From contig NZ_CP009438.1 in NCBI RefSeq assembly GCF_000761215.1, positions 4,977,501-5,041,500 on the forward strand: a stretch of 64,000 nt of DNA. Reading direction: 5' to 3'. Position numbers and translations under genes: made by a program. Position 1 is the first letter of the stretch; the number at the start of each line of letters is the position of its first letter. The notes beneath the pieces were generated by a model, which saw only the letters and a program-made list of their open reading frames with translations, ran no database searches and was not told where the DNA came from. Of this stretch, positions 59,058 to 64,000 are shown in pieces. The DNA is from Streptomyces glaucescens (GTDB lineage: Bacteria; Actinomycetota; Actinomycetes; Streptomycetales; Streptomycetaceae).

Positions 59058-60236
59058 GTGTCGCTGCCACCCCTGGTTGAGCCAGCCTCTGAGCTCACCG
59101 TAGACGAGGTCCGCAGGTACTCCCGCCACCTGATCATCCCCGACGTGGGGATGGACGGGCAGAAGCGGCTGAAGAACGCGAAGGTGCTCTGCGTGGGCGC
59201 CGGCGGCCTGGGCTCGCCGGCCCTGATGTACCTGGCCGCGGCGGGCGTGGGCACGCTCGGCATCGTGGAGTTCGACGAGGTCGACGAGTCGAACCTGCAG
59301 CGCCAGATCATCCACAGCCAGTCCGACATCGGCCGCTCCAAGGCCGAGTCCGCGCGGGACAGTGTCCAGGGCATCAACCCGTACGTGAACGTGATCCTTC
59401 ACGAGGAGCGGCTCGAGGCCGACAACGTGATGGACATCTTCAGCCAGTACGACCTGATCGTCGACGGCACGGACAACTTCGCGACCCGCTACCTGGTGAA
59501 CGACGCCTGCGTGCTGCTGAACAAGCCGTACGTGTGGGGATCCATCTACCGCTTCGACGGCCAGGCCTCCGTGTTCTGGTCCGAGCACGGCCCCTGCTAC
59601 CGCTGCCTCTACCCGGAGCCCCCGCCCCCCGGCATGGTCCCCTCCTGCGCCGAGGGCGGCGTCCTCGGCGTGCTGTGCGCGTCCATCGGCTCCATCCAGG
59701 TCAACGAGGCGATCAAGCTGCTCGCCGGCATCGGCGAGCCGCTGGTCGGCCGACTGATGATCTACGACGCCCTGGAGATGCAGTACCGCCAGGTGAAGGT
59801 CCGCAAGGACCCCGGCTGCGCGGTCTGCGGTGAGAACCCCACCGTCACCGAGCTCATCGACTACGAGGCCTTCTGCGGCGTCGTCTCCGAGGAGGCCCAG
59901 GCGGCGGCCGCCGACTCGACGATCACTCCCAAGCAGCTCAAGGAGTGGATCGACGACGGCGAGAACATCGAGATCATCGACGTCCGCGAGCAGAACGAGT
60001 ACGAGATCGTCTCGATCCCGGGCGCTCGTCTCATCCCGAAGAACGAGTTCCTCATGGGCTCCGCCCTGGAGGGACTGCCGCAGGACAAGAAGATCGTCCT
60101 GCATTGCAAGACGGGTGTCCGCAGTGCGGAAGTCCTGGCGGTCCTCAAGTCCGCGGGCTTCGCCGACGCCGTCCACGTCGGCGGCGGCGTCATCGGCTGG
60201 GTCAACCAGATCGAACCGCACAAGCCGGTCTACTGA
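59058..60236 (+). CDS. moeZ: MoeZ: sulfur-carrier adenylyltransferase/sulfurtransferase
   Basis: A 392-residue fusion. The ThiF/MoeB adenylyltransferase domain has VGAGGLGSPALMY for ATP, DGTDNFATRY, and the zinc pairs CYRC and CAVC. The C-terminal rhodanese domain has the persulfide cysteine Cys350 in LHCKTGVRS. It activates and thiolates ubiquitin-like sulfur carriers for molybdopterin, thiamine or cysteine synthesis; in Streptomyces it also serves thio-natural products. The GTG follows GGAG. A strong terminator closes the gene. Confidence 0.95.
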   Translation: MSLPPLVEPASELTVDEVRRYSRHLIIPDVGMDGQKRLKNAKVLCVGAGGLGSPALMYLAAAGVGTLGIVEFDEVDESNLQRQIIHSQSDIGRSKAESARDSVQGINPYVNVILHEERLEADNVMDIFSQYDLIVDGTDNFATRYLVNDACVLLNKPYVWGSIYRFDGQASVFWSEHGPCYRCLYPEPPPPGMVPSCAEGGVLGVLCASIGSIQVNEAIKLLAGIGEPLVGRLMIYDALEMQYRQVKVRKDPGCAVCGENPTVTELIDYEAFCGVVSEEAQAAAADSTITPKQLKEWIDDGENIEIIDVREQNEYEIVSIPGARLIPKNEFLMGSALEGLPQDKKIVLHCKTGVRSAEVLAVLKSAGFADAVHVGGGVIGWVNQIEPHKPVY

Positions 60237-60265
60237 CACCGGTCCCGCTGACCGGCGGACCTGAC

Positions 60266-60306
60266 GAAGCCCACGGCATTTGGCCAGTTCAAATGCCGTG
60301 GGCTTC
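60266..60306 (+). terminator. Strong terminator after moeZ
   Basis: Perfect 17-bp stem (60266-60282 with 60290-60306), 7-nt loop, 29 bp after the stop. Confidence 0.92.
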
Positions 60307-60861
60307 TGTCGCCGTCGGCGGCGTCGGCCGACCGGACGGCCACCCGCTGGGCTGAGATGGTGCCGTCCGGAAGCCGTGGCCACTGGCAACCCCCGGTCCT
60401 CATCCTGAGCGCCCGGCGCCGGAGACGTCACGCTTGGATGTCAGAACCGCATCTCTGTGGTTCGCTGGCACGAGCCGCCGAGGCACTTTTTGCCTCCATC
60501 CTCCTGAGCGCGTGCGAAAGCATCACGGCTGAATCCCAGTAGCTGGGCCGCCATGACCCGTACGCTGCGCACCTGGAACCACCTGATGCCCAGTGGTGAG
60601 AAGCGGCCTCGGTAGGAGCGTGCCTTCCCGGACGGCTCGGACACCCCTAAAGGTCTACGACGGCCCAAGTAGCGATCGGCCGTGAACTTCTCGCCTGGGC
60701 GCGGGCCGAGGACCAACAGCGAAAGTTCAGGCTCCGGAAATCGACACTGTGTACGATGTCGATCAAGTCCCATGCCAACTTCGCCACTTCCAGTCCGCGG
60801 ACTCGCTGTTGGCGTTGCTCACTGCACCCTCCCGAAAGGGAGGCCGAGTGATAGAGGGTTC
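60307..60861. other. Left part of lower-GC islet, no certain gene
   Basis: Base composition falls clearly below the flanks. A minus-strand frame (60441-60773, 110 codons, containing RSVRVMAAQLLGFSRDAFAR) has mixed third positions and no ribosome site; it may be a gene remnant but I recognise nothing in it. A perfect 6-bp stem with GAAA loop lies at 60828-60843, just before the nuclease gene. Confidence 0.45.
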
Positions 60862-61764
60862 ATGCTGAAAACCGCGTACATCTACGTGCCCCGCCCTTCC
60901 CGCCAGAACCTGGAGATCGGACTCGATCACGGCTTGTGGGGGTGGCGTAGCAGTGCTCTGGACCGTGCCGACGCCCGTCAAGTGGTGCAGTCCCTCAGTG
61001 AAGGTGACTTCCTCGTCCTGGGACACACGGGACCCAACAGCAGGGTAGCCCCGGGGGGATGGGCCGAGGCGACCCTGCAGCGACTCATCGTCACCCAGGT
61101 CGACAAGACCTACTTCACCGACAGCACGCCGGTCTGGCCTGACGACGACTACCCCGAACGCGTCGGTATCGACGTCCTCGAAGAAGAACAGGATGTCCAC
61201 GGCACCACCCTCGGCGCCGAAGCCATGGAGGCTCTTCGTCTGTCCGCCAACAAGCAGGGTGCGGCAGTTCTCCTGCCAGACGTAGCCGCCGTCGCCCAAC
61301 TTGCCGAGGCACCCCGCAGGGCTCCGGCTCTGCCCAGCGATGAGACCGTGCACCACGAAGGCGCCGAAAGTGCCCTCGCCCGGGCGCTCATCCGTCTCGA
61401 ACAGGCCAAGCTCCGCAGGGCCATGCTCCGAGGAGCCAGTGAGGCGGTCTGCGCGTTGTGTGGCCGTGTTCTGCCCAGTCGGCTCATCCGCGCTGCTCAC
61501 GTCAAGCGTCGCAGCGCCGCCACCCGCCAGGAACGACGGATGATGGCTAACATCATGGCCGCTTGCCTCATCGGCTGTGACGAACTCTTCGAGCACGGCT
61601 ACGTGTACGTGACCGAAGCCGGGACCGTCGCCGTCAGCCCCAAGTGCGAAGCCACGCCCGACCTTGCTGAAACAGCGAAAGCTCTCGAAGGCCGCGTCGT
61701 CGCCGACTACGGTCCGCACCGAGCGCCCTTCTACGCTTGGCACCGCACGCATATAGCCGGCTGA
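60862..61764 (+). CDS. EVE/PUA-like plus HNH endonuclease, candidate type IV restriction enzyme
   Basis: A 300-residue protein in DNA of lower GC than its surroundings. Residues 1-108 look like an EVE/PUA-type reader of modified bases: an aromatic start, the GDFLVLGHTGPN segment and the GWAEATLQRLIVTQV strand pair. Residues about 194-250 are an HNH nuclease: CALC (Cys197, Cys200), His213 in AAHVKRR, Asn230 in ANIM, and Cys235/Cys239 with Asp240 in CLIGCDELFEHG, where the four Cys probably bind zinc. EVE-HNH fusions are known or predicted modification-dependent restriction enzymes. No methyltransferase is adjacent. The ATG follows GAGGG. DNA cleavage is inferred. Confidence 0.72.
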   Translation: MLKTAYIYVPRPSRQNLEIGLDHGLWGWRSSALDRADARQVVQSLSEGDFLVLGHTGPNSRVAPGGWAEATLQRLIVTQVDKTYFTDSTPVWPDDDYPERVGIDVLEEEQDVHGTTLGAEAMEALRLSANKQGAAVLLPDVAAVAQLAEAPRRAPALPSDETVHHEGAESALARALIRLEQAKLRRAMLRGASEAVCALCGRVLPSRLIRAAHVKRRSAATRQERRMMANIMAACLIGCDELFEHGYVYVTEAGTVAVSPKCEATPDLAETAKALEGRVVADYGPHRAPFYAWHRTHIAG

Positions 61765-61825
61765 GCAGCCGGGCCGGGCCCGGAGGGCGGCAACCGTCGA
61801 TGCCCACCCTCCGCGGCGAGGACGG

Positions 61826-63325
61826 TCAGTCGCAGACCGTGCCGTCCCTCGGGACCGTGCCGTCGAGCAGGTAGGCGTCCACCGTCGAGTCGACGCAGTC
61901 GCTGCCGCTGCCGTAGGCGCCGTGGCCCTCGCCGTTCCAGGTGAGGACCACGCCGACGTCCTTGCCGAGTTCGTCGGCCATCCTGCGGGCGCCCTCGACG
62001 GGGGTCGCCGGGTCGCCGGTGTTGCCCACCGTGAGGATCGGCGCGGCGCCGGGAGCGCTCACCTCCGGGGTGTCGTGCTGTCCGGGCACCGGCCAGTCGT
62101 GGCACCAGCCGGCCGTGTCCCAGCCCAGGAAGCTCCCGAAGACGGGCGAGATCTTCTCGAACTCGGGCAGCAGCGCCTTCGTCTGCGCGGGCGTCGGACG
62201 CTGCCGGTCGTCCAGGCACGATATGACGCGCTGGGAATGGGTCGTGGTGCCGTAGCGCCCCGAGGCGTCCCGCTCGTTGTAGCCGTCGGCGAGTGCCAGC
62301 AGCTCCGAGCCGTCGCCCTCCTCGGCCGCCTCCAGGGCGCTGGTCAGGCTGGGCCAGCCGTCCTTGCTGTACAGGGGCAGCACGATGCCGGTGAGGGCGA
62401 GCGTCTGGGTGAGCTTGCGGCCGGGGGTGGACGTGGGCAGCGGCCGGGCGTCGATGCGGTCCAGCAGCTCGGCGAGTTCGCGCGAGCCCTCCGCCGGGTC
62501 CTGGCCCGTCGACTCCAGGTAGTCGTCCAGCGCGCGCTGGAAGCCCAGCGTCTGATTCCTGGCGTGCCCCACCGCGTCGGCGCTCGGGTCGACGACCGCG
62601 TCCAGCACCATGCGACCGACCTTCTGCGGGAACAGATGGGCGTAGACGCCGCCGAGTTCGGTGCCGTACGAGATGCCGAAGTAATGCATCTTCGCGTCGC
62701 CGAGCGCCTGGCGTATCAGATCCATGTCGCGGGCGGTGTCGGTGGTGGACACGTGCGCCATGAGTTCCCCGGCGGACTCCTGGCAGCCCTTGCCGAAGTC
62801 CGCGGCGTCCGCGAGGAACGCCCTCTCCTCGGCCGGGGTGTCAGGGGTGGCGTCCACCTCCGCCTCGGCGGCCTGGATCTCCTCGTCGTCGCGGCACCGC
62901 ACGCCTTCGCTGGCGGCGACACCGCGCGGGTCGAAGCTCACCAGGTCGTACCGCTCGCGCAAGGAGGAGACCGTGGAGGCGTACGACGGCATCATGGACA
63001 CGCCCGAACCGCCGGGGCCGCCGAAGTTGAACAGGAGCGAGCCGATGCGGTCGTCACCGGTGGCCTTGGCGCGGATCAGCGCTATCCCTATCGTCTCGCC
63101 CTTCGGCTTCGCCCAGTCCAGCGGCACCTGGAGCGTCGCGCACTGCCACTCGTCGCCGGGGGCGGGGGAGTCCGCAGTCGCCTCGCAGCGGCCCCAGTCG
63201 AGCTTCTCCGAGCCGTTGACGGACCGGTCGGACCGGTCGTCCCGGCCGTCGCCGGGCGAGTCACAGCCCGACACCAGCAGCGCGGCGGCGGCACCGAGCG
63301 CCGCCCACCGTACGAAACGAACCAT
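61826..63325 (-). CDS. Secreted tripeptidyl-aminopeptidase-like lipoprotein
   Basis: A 499-residue alpha/beta-hydrolase peptidase of the Streptomyces TAP/SlpD group. The lipoprotein signal ends in the lipobox LVSGC. LFNFGGPGGSGV forms the oxyanion region, the nucleophile is Ser219 in GISYGTELGG, and the acid and base lie in VGNTGDPATP and GEGHGAYG. The C-terminal TAP-like domain ends with paired cysteines. It should remove N-terminal tripeptides or similar outside the cell. The ATG follows GGGGGGA. A paralogue lies directly upstream on the same strand. Confidence 0.9.
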   Translation of the reverse strand: MVRFVRWAALGAAAALLVSGCDSPGDGRDDRSDRSVNGSEKLDWGRCEATADSPAPGDEWQCATLQVPLDWAKPKGETIGIALIRAKATGDDRIGSLLFNFGGPGGSGVSMMPSYASTVSSLRERYDLVSFDPRGVAASEGVRCRDDEEIQAAEAEVDATPDTPAEERAFLADAADFGKGCQESAGELMAHVSTTDTARDMDLIRQALGDAKMHYFGISYGTELGGVYAHLFPQKVGRMVLDAVVDPSADAVGHARNQTLGFQRALDDYLESTGQDPAEGSRELAELLDRIDARPLPTSTPGRKLTQTLALTGIVLPLYSKDGWPSLTSALEAAEEGDGSELLALADGYNERDASGRYGTTTHSQRVISCLDDRQRPTPAQTKALLPEFEKISPVFGSFLGWDTAGWCHDWPVPGQHDTPEVSAPGAAPILTVGNTGDPATPVEGARRMADELGKDVGVVLTWNGEGHGAYGSGSDCVDSTVDAYLLDGTVPRDGTVCD

Positions 63326-63459
63326 GGACCGATCCCCCCTCGCAGGCCTCCGCGTCCCGGCCGCGGATGGCTGTCAGGCCATGGTAGGCGGTGGCCGCCG
63401 AACCCGACCCAGCCTGTGGATAACCTCCTGACCTGCTGGTTCTGCTCACTCGTGCGGGG

Positions 63460-64000
63460 TCAGCGGCAGACGGTGCCGGCTGCCGGCACCTTGCCGTCCA
63501 GCAGATAGCCGTTCACGGCGTCCTGCACGCACTTGTTCTTGCTGTCGTACGCGCCGTGCCCCTGCCCCTCGTACGTCAGCTCCACCCCGACGCCCTGGCC
63601 CAGGGCCCGTGCCATCTTCCGGGCGCCCTCGTACGGTGTCGCCGGGTCGCCGGTGTTGCCCACGACCAGGATCGGCGGCGCACCCGGCGCGCTCACGTCG
63701 GGATGCTCGGCGGCGCCCGGCACCGGCCAGTCGACGCAGCCGACCATGCCCCAGGCGAGATACTCCCCGAACAGCGGTGACGCCCGCCGGAACTCGGGCA
63801 GCCGCCGCTCCACGTGCGCCGCGTCGTACCGCGGTCTGTCGTCGGCGCAGCTGATGGCGACGTTCGCCGCGGTGAGGTTGCTGTACTCGCCGTTGGTCCT
63901 GCGTCCGGTCATCGTGTCGGACAGCAGCATCAGGACCTGACCGTCGCCGTCGTACGCCTGGTCGAGACCCTCGGTCAGGTAGTCCCAGAACTCCTGCGAA
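63460..64000 (-). CDS. Tripeptidyl-aminopeptidase-like protein, 3' part only
   Basis: The last 179 codons of a second TAP-like peptidase; the start lies beyond the right edge. It aligns with the C-terminal third of the neighbour: CVDWPVPGAAEHPDVSAPGA, VGNTGDPATP (acid) and GQGHGAYDSKNKC (His), ending in AAGTVCR. The two are tandem paralogues separated by 134 bp that contain no clear terminator. Confidence 0.9.
   Translation of the reverse strand, partial: SQEFWDYLTEGLDQAYDGDGQVLMLLSDTMTGRRTNGEYSNLTAANVAISCADDRPRYDAAHVERRLPEFRRASPLFGEYLAWGMVGCVDWPVPGAAEHPDVSAPGAPPILVVGNTGDPATPYEGARKMARALGQGVGVELTYEGQGHGAYDSKNKCVQDAVNGYLLDGKVPAAGTVCR

Noticed and set aside
60441..60773. 110-aa minus-strand gene in the islet
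   Set aside because: Mixed codon usage, no ribosome site and no recognised motif; at best a remnant.
1..64000. tRNA or rRNA genes
   Set aside because: No T-loop GGTTCRAATCC-type segments with matching acceptor stems were noticed, and no rRNA sequence; a tRNAscan run would settle it.

Overview
The window is typical high-GC Streptomyces chromosome (roughly 72-75% G+C, almost every third codon position G or C). Gene content and order look like the central core of a Streptomyces chromosome, close to the S. coelicolor SCO51xx region as I remember it. Most of the order is also shared with Mycobacterium (mshB, fdxA, dapC, dapE, LOG protein, folP2, DivIVA-like, tag, DUF3117, O-methyltransferase, sigE-rseA-htrA-tatB, mrp, DUF1003/MgtE-like, corA; then RNA helicase, ferritin-like, DUF3107, TetR, metalloprotease, moeZ). 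No rRNA, tRNA, CRISPR array or antibiotic cluster was seen.

Layout. 1-6434: a peptide ABC-transporter permease leaving the window on the minus strand, then a complete five-gene oligopeptide ABC operon on the plus strand. 6514-19434: S9 peptidase, mycothiol gene mshB, a PG_binding_4 surface protein, SirB1-like and GNAT proteins, 7Fe ferredoxin, dapC, secreted proteins including a transglycosylase-like one, and dapE. 19552-21566: a LOG protein whose stop codon is the target of an intact IS481-type insertion sequence, followed by a nested palindromic element. 21739-26093: FolP2-type DHPS homologue, DivIVA-domain protein, DNA glycosylase I, enoyl-CoA hydratase, DUF3117 and an O-methyltransferase that seems to start at ATT. 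26206-38016: ECF sigma/anti-sigma/HtrA/TatB envelope-stress block, then Mrp, DUF1003, MgtE-N/CBS, lipoprotein and CorA genes. 38526-53238: SUFU, PHP, MarC, NYN, hydrolase, a DEAD-box RNA helicase with a very long repetitive basic tail and an apparent CTG start, ferritin-like, DUF3107, TetR, hydrolase and DUF3152 metalloprotease genes.

53449-58994 is a translationally coupled locus: PelF-like glycosyltransferase, eight-TM membrane protein, small His/Pro-rich protein, NAD-dependent epimerase and a decayed spherulin-4-type (GH114-like) gene. It suggests an amino-sugar exopolysaccharide system that has lost its hydrolase in this strain. moeZ follows and ends in a strong terminator. Beyond it, 60307-61764 is a lower-GC islet with a single gene combining an EVE/PUA-like N-terminus and a zinc-HNH nuclease C-terminus, a candidate modification-dependent restriction enzyme. 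The window closes with two tandem secreted tripeptidyl-aminopeptidase paralogues.

A recurrent regulatory theme is the leaderless gene: eight genes have a TANNNT hexamer exactly 6-7 nt before an ATG and no Shine-Dalgarno sequence. I used this to fix several starts. Statements about families, synteny and other genomes come from memory; no database search was possible.
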